Part shown: positions 49,901 through 60,900 of the stretch, piece after piece
Layout of the letters: each line of letters starts with the position of its first letter
How positions within the stretch are numbered: position 1 is the first letter of the stretch
From: Mytilisepta virgata
Taxonomy: Eukaryota; Mollusca; Bivalvia; Mytilida; Mytilidae
Reading direction: 5' to 3'
DNA length: 64,000 bases
Assembly (NCBI GenBank): GCA_028015205.1
Contig: CM051514.1
Span: 50,536,150 to 50,600,149, forward strand
Notes under the pieces: generated by a model
Databases searched by the model: none
The model's input: only the letters and a program-made list of their open reading frames with translations
What the model was told of the DNA's origin: nothing
Translations under genes and position numbers: made by a program

Positions 49901-51559
49901 AATGTTCGCTTTGTAAACTTGTTTGTTTCCTGTTGGTTTGAAGATGAAAGAATGAATCTTCGATTTATCAATCTTGCTGCTCCCCTTGGGCCTTGAGTTC
50001 ATATACATTGTATAAATACAATGAAATCGTATATCTTATCCACGAATTTTTTTGTCTATTGACTGAATAACAAATTCTCAAATATCGCGAGTTTTCTAAT
50101 CAAAATATAAATTGAAACATGATCTTCCGTCATTTCCATAGATTGTGAATGACTTCCATAGAGTGTGAATGACTACCGGCTAAACGTCTCTGATAAATAA
50201 GTAATTATAAAATACATTATACAGGTTCTGGGGGTTGAAGAATTAATACTTTTTTGAAGAAAAAAAAAACAAACAGTATGAAATTTGAAGAATTATACGT
50301 TTTTGAAAAAAAAAACAGTATGAAATTTTGAAGAATTAATTGTTTTTTGAAAAAAACAAACACACACGCAGTGTGAGATCGGAAATGTAAAAAGAAAATC
50401 AAAAATTTACATCCACGTTGTATTGGATTTTTATTATGGGACACATGTGACAAGAAGCTTGAAATCAAACCAGACTTAAAATTTGTGGGAACAGTCTTAA
50501 AAAGTGAGTGCAAAAAAAGTATATTTGGAAGAATGGCCTTCCACTCAAGCCATTACAAAACAAAATCATGATGTATGCTGCGAAAAATATTTTCAAATTC
50601 ACTTTCTTATCCCCCCTTTTCCCCCTAATTAAAATCAAACGATTAAAACCAACGTTAGATTTAGTTAACTTGACAACAGATTTCAATTAACCATTGAATG
50701 ATGACAAAACATATGTAAATTTTAAGCAAGAAAAGATATTGCTATAAATCCACATCCAATTGTTATGCATGCAAAATATAAGCAGGCGTGATTTTTTATA
50801 CAAAATCCAAACTTGACAAAAGTTCAGTAAACCCAAGAAAAGGAACAGTCAGCACTTATTCTTGTTCTTCATTCTGAAGTCACTGTAAAAGAGAAAAACC
50901 TAGGGTCTTGTAACATAAAGACAATCTCTAAAGGAGGTTCTTTCTTATTGTCACTGGAAAGCTCGATTGAGTGCTATTTGAAGGTGATTGAAGCTAACGA
51001 GGAGCTTGAAGAATCAATTGTACTTGATCTGAATTGTCTTATATGGCCAAAATGTTCCAAGGGTATCAGTAAATAATATAATTATAGCAGTTTATATGTG
51101 TACATGTACATTTTTCATTTCAAAAAATAGTACAGTACAAAAACATATTTAGTTGCCGTGAAACAGGTGAGAATGCTTTTTAAACATTCTTCTGAGGTTG
51201 GTAAAATATAAAATCTATTTTTTAAAAAATGTGCAAAAATTGAAATATATACATATATTGATCATGCTGAAAAAGTGATCCCTGATATTTTATTGCAGAA
51301 AGTTGAGTATATTATGGAAGAATACAACTCATCGGCATTGTACAATTCTGTTGTGAGGTCGTGTTCTGCAGGGTCATGTGTTCCCACCGAGGATCAGGAT
51401 TATACGGCATGTCTAGAGAATGACCGAGAGTTCAGAATATATGGATGTGCTTCTAAGACATGCTGTGACGACAAAGACTTGTGTAATGGGGCACAAATTA
51501 AATCAACAGAGTTGATACAGATTGTTTTCATTTTAATTTACTGGTTTTTAAATAAATAG
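40912..51559 (+). CDS. Ly6/uPAR-domain, probably GPI-anchored surface protein (three exons, 136 aa)
   Basis: Exons 40912-40939, 44502-44623 and 51299-51559 join in frame. Exon 1 reads MDIVILVMF plus one base and ends at TTCG|GTAAGT. Exon 2 completes a short signal peptide and starts the domain with LKCWNC. Exon 3 carries NSVVRSC, GSCVPTEDQDYTAC and TCCDDKDLCN, the CC..D.CN signature that ends Ly6/uPAR (three-finger) domains. Twelve cysteines are present. The last 18 residues (STELIQIVFILIYWFLNK) are hydrophobic, as in a GPI-attachment signal. Expected location: outer face of the plasma membrane; ligand unknown. Intron 2 begins CAG|GCAAGT, a GC donor, and ends TTGCAG. Reading straight through this donor gives a stop after ASY, so splicing is required. 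Intron 1 contains a 1.1-kb minisatellite. AATAAA at 51629 follows the stop. Confidence 0.85.
42598..43735. repeat. CpG-rich 51-base dimeric minisatellite with higher-order structure
   Basis: A 28-base and a 23-base half alternate. The first contains TCGATACGGTGCTCGGGTAT, the second TCGGTACTCAGGTATTTGTC. CGTATCGATACG at the joints is a perfect 12-base palindrome. Rare variants (GTGATCGGG, GTATATGTCGTATTG) recur at spacings of about 181 and 672 bases, so larger blocks have been copied. All frames are open because 51 is a multiple of three. It lies in intron 1 of the Ly6-like gene. Confidence 0.95.
43740..44425. other. Intron sequence, no recognised element
   Basis: AT-rich, between the minisatellite and exon 2 of the Ly6-like gene. 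Nothing further was supported. Confidence 0.3.
44815..45088 (-). repeat. tRNA-derived SINE family 1, copy 2
   Basis: On the minus strand it has the head GGGGGCCTCGGTGGTCGAGTGG, B-box GAGTTCGAATCTCACC, and tail AACTAAACAAACAAACAAAC. CCGATAAAAGG flanks it directly (44804-44814 and 45089-45099). It lies in intron 2 of the Ly6-like gene. Confidence 0.9.
45100..46890. other. Intron 2 of the Ly6-like gene, no firm feature
   Basis: AT-rich. One open stretch (about 46540-46697) ends at AAG|GTATGT and has several cysteines (CLKEVNLANLCKNC), but its acceptor side is poor, so it is not called as an exon. Confidence 0.35.
46900..47346. repeat. Local duplicated segment (also 50705-50965)
   Basis: Phrases GCTATGCATGCAAGAGATAAGCAGGCGTGATT, AACTTGACAGAAGTTCA, CCCAAGAAAAGGAACAGT and CACTTATTG are repeated twice here and again at 50755-50900. 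The second copy continues with AAGAGAAAAACCTAGGGTCTTGTAAC...GGTTCTTTCTTATTGTC, which here is split by the element at 47347-49712. Confidence 0.75.
47347..49712. mobile_element. Helentron-like tandem-core repeat, copy 4 (complete)
   Basis: Left hairpin end CTAGAGGCTCTCAAGAGCCT then GTATCGCTCACCTG; right end CAGCTGAGCT. About eight core units are followed by the same tail as in copy 2, including the CAGCAGCCATGTCGGTTGG and AACTCCTATAAGGGGTCAAT blocks. The duplicated segment at 50705-50965 shows the unoccupied site (GAGAAAAACCTAGGG), placing the insertion in an A run without a clear target duplication. About 290 bases unlike other copies occupy 47623-47912. It lies in intron 2 of the Ly6-like gene. 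Confidence 0.75.
47623..47912 (+). promoter_or_regulatory. Foreign segment inside copy 4 with octamer and CCAAT boxes
   Basis: This stretch replaces part of a repeat unit that copy 2 keeps intact. It has ATGCAAATGAG at 47650 (the reverse complement of CTCATTTGCAT, the octamer form known from histone H2B promoters), GCCAATC at 47679, ATTGGTC near 47790, and higher GC than its surroundings. An open frame of 68 codons matches nothing I know. It may be a captured promoter fragment; this is an inference from motifs only. Confidence 0.35.
49960..50700. other. Intron sequence with poly-A-rich short repeats
   Basis: Three repeats of GAAGAATTA..CTTTTTTGAAGAAAAAAAACA.ACAGTATGAAATTT occur at 50235-50360. 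No gene was seen. Confidence 0.4.
50705..50965. repeat. Duplicated segment carrying the unoccupied insertion site of copy 4
   Basis: Parallels 46900-47346 joined to 49713-49800: GCATGCAAAATATAAGCAGGCGTGATT, CCCAAGAAAAGGAACAGT, GAGAAAAACCTAGGGTCTTGTAAC, AAGACAATCTCTAAAGGAGGTTC. Confidence 0.75.
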
Positions 51560-51628
51560 TTTAATTAATTTTCAATTTCATAGAATTATAGCACTTCGTG
51601 GAAAGTGGATGATTTTGTCACCATCATG

Positions 51629-51634
51629 AATAAA
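51629..51634 (+). terminator. Polyadenylation signal of the Ly6-like gene
   Basis: AATAAA 70 bases after the stop codon at 51559, correctly oriented for the gene. Confidence 0.65.
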
Positions 51635-51919
51635 GATAGGTTTACTATCTTTTGAACTGAGCCAAACACAGTTAATGTCGCAAATATTGAAATTATCTGG
51701 TTAAAATCTCAAACTTAAGTCATACACCTTTACTTCTTTCTAGTACAAGGTGCATCATTTTTGTAAACTGATTAAGGGGGATTGTTATTTTCTTGGCATC
51801 CAGTCACATATACTCGTATTACATTTATCTCTAGTTCAACAATACATGAAATGTAATTAGGATATGGGTGGAGGAATATTTTGACTGCCATCAGAAATTT
51901 GTTTTGTTGTTGATATCTA

Positions 51920-52197
51920 TTTGTTTGTTTGTTTAGTTGGGGTTTAACGCCGTTTTCAGCACATTTGGCTATTTCGCGGGGGTCAGTTTTTTATTGGTGG
52001 AGGAAGCCGGAGTACCCGGAGTACCCGGAGAGGACCACAGACCTTCGGTAGGAAAATTGGGAATACTTGTCAATTAAGATCTGAGTAGAACACACCCTGC
52101 CACAGGTGAGATTCAAACTCACAACCCCAGCGTTGACCGGCTAGTGATCGTTAGTAGTCATGACGAACTACCTAGACCACTCGGCCACCGAGGCCCC
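51920..52197 (-). repeat. tRNA-derived SINE family 1, copy 3
   Basis: Same head, body and CAAA-type tail as the other copies. It is flanked by the 13-base direct repeat TTGTTGATATCTA (51907-51919 and 52198-52210). The direct repeat GGAGTACCC occurs inside near 52010. Confidence 0.92.
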
Positions 52198-52430
52198 TTG
52201 TTGATATCTACAAAAGGCTTTTAATCACAGAAGGAGCTTGACATTCAAAGGTATACATCCATTTTATGACCTTACTAGAGGGTCTCTCCTATTTGTTACC
52301 TAATCCAAGCGGACCATATAGGATGTAATTTTAATTACAATACAATGAAAACAATCACAAAAAATGAAGGATGTTTTCATTCTAACTTTAAAATAATAAT
52401 TTTCCATTTTGACTATTTAACTGATATCAT

Positions 52431-52830
52431 TTAAGGATGATCGCTGGTCTAATAGGAAATAAAAAGGATTTGAAATAGGTGTTTTAGTTTGAGAGAACAT
52501 ATGAATAGTAAACAAATAAGCAAGAAAAAAATATGGGTTCGTATGCTCATTTTAGAGCTATAAAGCCTTGAAAATTTGCAGGAAATGGGTTTTCTCTGGA
52601 TTTTTCATTGTCTTTGCATTGGCAACTTCAGTCTCTCAAAGATGTATGAAAAAATAGAAAATGATTTCATAAAAGTTTGTCAAATAACATTTTAAGGTAT
52701 ATATGATTGAATTATAACAGAAAAAGTGGGAGTTCATGGGCAAAAAATTTCATGTTTAAGAAATGGATAAAACCCGGGGATTCCCAAAATCTGACAAAAA
52801 GACCAAAACATGGCCAGCGAGCATCCTTAA
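52431..52830. mobile_element. TTAA-flanked MITE, copy 2 (400 bases)
   Basis: Starts TTAAGGATGATCGCTGGTC and ends GGCCAGCGAGCATCCTTAA. Nearly identical to 39561-39958 over its whole length. Confidence 0.88.
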
Positions 52831-52839
52831 ACATATGAC

Positions 52840-54900
52840 TTTAAAATTTGTCAGTTACATCACTTGATTTTTGGATAAAAGTTATAATTGTTTATGCTTA
52901 GATTACAAATCAAAAACAGAACATCATATCAGAATATTACATTTTACAAATTTATGGATGGGATGTCTTACTGATGGATTCTCAATCCTGTTCATTTTCA
53001 ATTCCATATATTGTTATGGAAAATCAATACTAAATAGGAATTGGAGGTATAGGATAAATATCCAAATAGACAAACAACCCTGAAAAACAATTCCTGTGTC
53101 CACACTGCATAACAAACTCTTAATTGCCCCATATTAAAACATTGTGAAGAAATTCAACTCCAATTTATCTTCTGTTCCATTTATTTTTATTAACAATAAA
53201 AAAAATCAGTAACAATCATGTAAAAATATGTATAAAATTAATATACACTATTATATAAACATTAACAATTATATTTTTATAAATATATTGATCAATAGTG
53301 TATGTTTTATGCTGAAGACTTTTTACTGAAAATAGAAAAGTTAATTGGAGTACAAGAAAATAGAGCAAAGAGGTTAGTGACATAGGATATAAAAATAGCT
53401 AAGAAATATCATGCAAAATGTTCAAGAAACATCTATTAATCACAAATTATTAAATATTAACAAAATAGTTGACACCGAAGGCAATATTTTTCAAATTACT
53501 ACAAATTTTGATTTTTTTTCTTGTGAAATGCTTATTATTATGAATCTTTGGTGATTTTATATATTATTTAAAATAAATAATTATTCTGATATTCACCTTG
53601 TAACAATTTTTTGCATTTATAAAAACATTGCATTGAAACGTGTTTTGGAGTAATTTCTAGTCGATTAAGTGGCATTTTGCACTTAGTGTTATGAACTACT
53701 TTGTAAGTTTAATCTTTTCTGTACTCATTTTTTATAAAAATTTAAAAATAAATGTGTGGTTGCTGATGATCTCAGTTGTTGATTGGTTAAGACAAAAGGT
53801 CATGACCAACCAGAAAGACTTTTACGTTCAGATTTCTTGGAATCAAATACTAAACACCAAAGCAACATATAAACATTTTGCACAATCAGAAATATGGAGG
53901 TACTCAAAACGGATTTTGGATTATAAAACATGAAAATTTATTTGATAATCATTAGAGAAACAGATTCGTTACTCGAATATTATCAGATTTATCATATCTC
54001 AATAGTTGAATTATCAAATTTTAAAGTGCTTAACAAGGCTTAGACTTTCTAATTTGACAATATAACTATCTCGATTAGATAAATCCGATAATACACTGGT
54101 AACGATGAAAGAAACTATATATAACCAACTAAATCAACTACTAGTAAATGTTTTAACAAATTATATTTAAACTTGTCTCACATGACTTTTCTAGCGAACA
54201 CATATAAACTATATGCATGTATCTGACTTATTTCCACAGACACTGAACACAATCTATGAAATATGTTTCATCTTGAGAGAGATTTATTTATTCAATTCCT
54301 ACAGAAATTTTGCTTCAATTTATATTCTATCGAAAAGAAATAGAATCTATTGTCAATATACCTTAATCCTGATATTTTTAAAAAAAAATAGTACTCCTCT
54401 CCAGTTATAATGGCATATTATATTAAACCTGTTTGCTACAACATTACATAATTCTGTATGCTATATTGTATCATAATATTTAAAATAAGCTCATATACCA
54501 TTTAGTGTGAAACACTTATGATTCTAGGTACACCTATTTCTGTGGATTTTTTTGATATACCAATCCATGAATTTAAAAACTGAATGAAATTTGAATTGCT
54601 ATTCAAAAATTTCATTTCAACATTCTTTTTTTGAAATTTGAAATCCATGAATATGCCTCTTTTTCCAAAATCCACGAAATTTGATGTCAACAAAAATAAC
54701 TAATTCAGTATCTGAATGAGTGGTAGATGCTTAAAGCCCCATCAACATTACACAGACATATCATAGAGTCAAAAATTTCAAATTTTTTATTAAAAATTAA
54801 ATATCGGTAAGATCTGTGATATCATGTCATACAGCAACAACCTACAAAATTACATTGTAATTATTTTTGTCAATGATAAAAAAGTCACCATTTATTAAAA
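52840..54900. other. Very AT-rich intergenic stretch
   Basis: Separates the 3' ends of the convergent Ly6-like (+) and HACL1 (-) genes. Several open frames arise from low-complexity sequence. None has a recognisable motif. Confidence 0.4.
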
Positions 54901-54903
54901 TAT

Positions 54904-57900
54904 TCACATCTTTGATTTAGTCAGCCAGAAAAAATCCTGAAAGAGAATAAACATACTATAATATTTGCCTTCCTTTACTTAAGTGGACCCACTCCTTTGG
55001 GGCCGGGGGCCTCAGTGGCTGAGTGGTCTAGGTTGTTCGTCATGGCTACTAATGTTCCCTGTCCTGTCAATACTGAGGTTGCGAGTTCAAATTTCTCCTG
55101 TTGCGGGGTGTGTTCGACTTCGATCTTAATTGACAAAGATTGCCAATTTTCCTACCAAAGGTTCCTCCACCAGTAAAAACTGGCGAAATGTGCTGTAAAC
55201 AGCATATAACCCCCACTAAACAAACAAACAAACAATCCTTTAGGGTTAGGGTTTTGTTAGGGTTAGGGTTATTGTTTAAGGTTAGAGTTCGGGTTTAAGA
55301 TTAGGGTTAGGGTTAGGGTTTAAGATTAGGGATAGGGTTTAAGATTAGGGTTTAAGATTAGGGGTAGGGTTTAAGGTAAGGGTTAGGATTTAACATTAGG
55401 ATTAGGGTTTAAGATTAGGGTCAGGATTAGGGTTTAAAGTTAGGGTTAGGGTTTAAGATTAGGGTTAGGGTTTAAGGTTAGGGTTAGGATTAAAGTTTAA
55501 GGTTAGGTTTAGGGTTAGGGTTTAAGGTTAGGGTTGGGGTTAGAGTTTAAGGTTAGGGTTAGGGTTTATGGTTAGGGTTAGGGTTTAAGGTTAGGGTTGA
55601 AGATTATGGTTAGCGTTTAAGGATAGGGTTAGTGTTAGGGTTTAAGGTTAGGGTTGAAGATTATGGTTAGGGTTTAAGGATAGGGTTAGTGTTAGGGTTT
55701 TAGGTTAGGGTTGAAGATTATGGTTAGGGTTTAAGGATAGGGTTAGTGTTAGGGTTTAAGGTTAGGGTTAGGGTTTGAGGTTAGGGTTAGGGTTAGTTTA
55801 AGATATTCCCATACGGAGTGGGTAATCTAAAGTAAATGACGGCAATAACATTTTATTTAATATCTACTGCTGAGCGAGTTTTATTCTATGAAATAACAAA
55901 TTTATCATATCAAAAAATCGGATACAAGGTATACATAAATAAAACAACATGCATGGTAAGTGAAAAATACATATTTGTCATCAGTAAATGTGAATTTTTA
56001 ACTTTTTACTGTGTAATTATTTCAAATGTCCAGTATGTTTGTGCAAAGTAATGGCAAATATTCTCGATAATTATCGGCTACTTCAATGACACTATTTTCT
56101 TATCAAAATTAATTTCAAGGAGGTTAAATACAAAATATGAAGTGTGTTTTGACTTTAAATATACATCTATGCCAACCTTATTTTAAATGTTTGGTTCCAT
56201 TTATTTTCTGTCAAAAATGTCATTAAATTTTTCAATGGGTATATGACCTGAGAAAGGCACATACATGTACATGGATGAAAGTACAGAATGTAAAAATTCT
56301 GTAAATCAGGAAGAATTCAATGTTTTGTATAGGAATATATGGGGTAAAAATTACCAACTCCTTTTTGGTGCTATCAGTAAAAACAATCCGAGTTGCAAGT
56401 AATTTGCAACTTTTTTCAGTAATCATGTGAATTTTCATAGAATATTGTATCCTACAGCCTAATCAAAAGAAATACACAATGCAAAATAATACTGAATATA
56501 TTGTTTTATAAAGCAAATAATCCCAAAAGTTAAAAATTTAAAATTGGAATCTCTATAGGGCTTTATCTTTCTATGACAATAACCTGTAATGAAAGATAAA
56601 AATCTAACTTAGGAACGGTTTTGGACCGGGAATGAGCAGAAATCCATTTTAAAAGAATATAACCCGTAACATCTTAATTTTTTCCTGAAATTCGTAACAA
56701 TTACGGAAAAATTACGGAAAAGTCGTAATGGTTGGCATTTATGCAATCAATTATAGAAATATAAATAAAACTATACTTGTGGCTTCCTCTGTGCCTGTGG
56801 GTTAATCATCACGTTTATTAAAGATATTTGATCTTTGTTATTTAATGCTGTTGAAAGACTAGACCTCAGCTCTTCGGCGGTCCTTACAAAATAACCTTTA
56901 CCACCGAATGCTTCAATCATCTTCTCATAATGAGCACCAGCTGTTAGACAAGATGGTGGAACACTAAAAATAAAGAAATTTTTTAAATTGCAAAACTTAA
57001 TTCTTAATTACATACTAATAAATTGTTCTGAGTGATTCATCATGCAAGAATAGATACATATGGTCAATCTAAACTAGTCAAGGTAGAAAAATTTCTTAAC
57101 TAACAGTGAGATGTAAAAACAAAAAAATCAAAGAATGTGTAAGAATTATATGGATTTTAGGGGCAAGATTTTATATTTCAATGAGAAATTATTCTTCAGT
57201 GTGAGATGCGCAAACCTTTTCACTGCAGTGGTCTAAGGAATGGCAATGAAAATAGTAATCAAAAAATTATCTATACACATATATCATATCTCTAAGCCAG
57301 TCAGTCTTTTTCCTTTATCCTAATTGCCTTTGTACTTGGGAAGATGGCGACAAATACCAATTTTTTTCCATTCTCCGGCAAACCCAAAATAAATAGTGAG
57401 ACTTAAGACATCACACATCTTACCTTAATGTCAGATCAGAATCTTGTAAAGATTCCCATGTTTCTTCATCTAAACCATTATATATACCATTGTTGTTCAG
57501 AATTATCATTACCACTGGTAACTTGTACCTATAATCATAAATAATACACTGGTTCTTTGACTGTTCTTACTAAAATTTTGTAATATGAAATATATTTATC
57601 ATTATTTAACAGAATCATAACTTTCACATAAAGACCTTCCCTTTCCCCATATAAAATATAACGAACCTAAAAAAAATTTGTTTAATAAACTATTAAAACA
57701 TCATTCTAACTTTTTTGATGTGGATGATATAAACATTATTCTAAATCCTACTTCTTATGGTCTTGCTAAAACAACTCTTTCCTTTTTAAAACAGACATTA
57801 GGACTGAGGACAGGGGACTTTTGATACTGACCTGTAAATAGTTAATTTTTCATTTTTCATTTTGTTTAATCGTCACAAACTTGTTTTTATAGTTTAAACG

Positions 57901-60900
57901 ATAATAATTTCATTTTAATTTGCATATGATAAAATACAAGAATTTCATTGATTTGAAAGGTAAAATCATAAAAGTATATACATTGATAAACCCGTATTTG
58001 GCAAGTATATTCATGCGCTTTCTTGATTATTTAAAGTTTCAAATGAGACATTAAATGTGAAGAATGCTGTAAAAGAATAAATTTTAAGGATGATACTGAC
58101 AATAATAGTTAAAATGGTTTAAAAATTGATGAAAATTGCATTTTCAAAAATTCCATGAAAATTTGCTGCACGGACGTCACATTCACGATTGCAACATCGG
58201 CTGAGTTTACACATCGATAAACTCATATAAAATCATATTTAATCCTATAATAAAAGATTGAATTGTACTGAATTATACAAAAAGATCAGAAAGAAGAAAA
58301 TTAACTTGTATCCAACTAACAAATAAAATTTTAAACAAATGATTCTCACATTTAATTACACAACTCACAATTTCAGCTTTCTTACCTGCATATGGTCTCT
58401 AACTCCATACCAGAAAAACCAAATGCCGAATCACCCTGAATCGATACAACCTTTTTGTCTGGTGCATGATCTTTACACCAGGTGGCAGCAGCTACAACAA
58501 AACCGAGTCCTACTCCCATGGTACCAAATGTCCCAGCATCTAATCTACAATATATATATTATTTTAACCTTGTAATAGCTGGGTAAAAGTTTGAATTTGA
58601 TACCATCAAAATGACCCTTTAAAGAGTAATATTTTTATGTCTTTTCTATAAACTACATGCTCTCATGAGCCTGTATAACTCACATTGATTACTTAACAAT
58701 CAGAGGCTATAACAGGAAATAACAATTCAATAGATGATTTTTGTATTATTTTCAAGGATTCATGGGTCATTTTCTCATACACAACACACAATTTTTTCAT
58801 TATTTTAGAAGTTGTTTACAAAGTGTTTTGGAGCAACCAAATTTATGCAATACAAACCTATGTCTAGGTAAACTGTTTAGTATCATTGTCCTACTGATAT
58901 CCATTGTGTTGGCACCTTCACTGACTACAATACAATCTTTTGGCAGCAGTGACCTGATCTTAAAAGTAAATATATTCAAATATATTTTCTTTTTGTTTAC
59001 ATTTTATGTACGGACTCAGTCTTGCTCTGGGTTTCAAAGAGTCAACACCTTTTTATTTTTATTTTTTACATGCTCGTGAACAAGACCATATTGGTCGAAA
59101 TGTTGGGTATTTTTAACTTTATAGTTTACGTTGTTTGACTTGTGTATTTTATACATTTAAGTAGTTTTATGCCCCTTTGACAGCTCACCATTTCCATTTA
59201 TTTTCCTTGTTAAATATATTCATATGCATGTATACTTGCCGTGGAACTTGATGATACTAAAATCACCAAATGTCCAACAAAGATAGATCAAATTTTAGCA
59301 TAGAATTCACTGATTATATTGTTTCCTCACTTCATTTTGTTTTTATGTTTGTGTTTAGTTCACTTCTTGTCTAATTTTCTGAGAATTGTTTATTGTGTAA
59401 TTTTACATTGTTAATCTTTCCTATGTTGTCTTATGAAGAATAACCAAAATTAGTTAGAGATGAACATCATGTTTGAAGTATTTAAGTTCATTTATATAAG
59501 GTTCTACTGGAAATGTTGTCAATTAGCTCACAGTGCTAAGTATATTTCATAGATAAAATAATGTTTATTAACCAATTAAGGGCCCTCAATGGGGCAATAC
59601 GTAACAGAGTAACAACAAAAAAACATTGATGAGGGAAGAAGCTACTTGATTGACAGAAAATTATAGACAACTGGAGTTACATGACAGAAAACATTCAATA
59701 TAAATAAATAAACCATGATTATCTAAGATATAGACTCAAGGCATATTAACATGTAAAAATTTGCCAACAGAGTTTAATATATCAGGTTCTTCACTATTGA
59801 GAATATAATATAACTTATAAATGATCACATTTTTTTCAACAAAAAAAATTCCAAAGACAGCAAATTAACAAAATTTAAAATTCTGATAGTACCATATCTG
59901 ATATCTAAGTTTTTCAATGTCCTCAAGATAGAATTCAATGCTGCATTATTTTTTCCTGCTTGATTTAGTACTTACTTCGTCATAAGCTGCAAAATAATTC
60001 AATGGCACTGATTTGTCATCTATCAATGTCTGTAAATTAAAAACAGAAAATAATAAAATGTTAATAGAGTTTGGTAATAAATTGAATTTAAAATCAGAAA
60101 AGATTGATAAATATCTCCGGAATAGCAAAGCAACAATGTACTTGTTTGATTTTTAAAGATAAATGATAATGCATGTATGTCTTGACATTACTTATATGGA
60201 AATGAGTTATGGGGTAGGCTCTTGCTCTTCATTGTTTGACATAGAAAGACTCCACAGTATAATAAACCTATTATCACATACAAATTCACCAACCACAACA
60301 ACACAAAATTATATACATTACAGTCATGCTTCAACACATCTAAACTTGATACTTGTTATCATCTGAAAATTTCTGTTAACTCATTAATTAGTTTGTCCCT
60401 TTATAACACAACTCTTGTTATCTCAAAAGGCCTATAGTTTCGAATTACTTTTCAATTCTAATATTGTGAGAGTCCACTGTATAAATCTTATTAATGAAAA
60501 ATTGTTTTTTCTTTTTCAAATTGACAAATATAATAACTTGTACTGATTCCTGGTTTGACTTTATCTTAGCTCGTAATGTTTTCCACCATGGTGAATTAGG
60601 GTTAAATGCAAAACTCCCAGGCATTCTAGCATAGGTTCCATTAATCTGTTAAACAAACAAAAAATGCATTTTTATTTCTGCTTAATGTTTTTTACCATTT
60701 TTTAATATCATTATCAGCATGTTTTGCAAACTGTTACAATATCAATACTTTTCTTCATGTTAAACAAATTTGATAAACTGTCTTGTTGATTGATAGATTT
60801 ATTCAGTTCAAGAAATCGAGATTCTATTGTATAATTGTTTAAAAATTTTGTTTCTGTCATCTTATTTACATAGAGAATTTACTATAAATTTGAAAATTAA

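Noticed and set aside
60163..60366. Open frame resembling a LINE piece (LYGNELWG in another frame)
   Set aside because: Too short and frameshifted to call. It lies between HACL1 exons.
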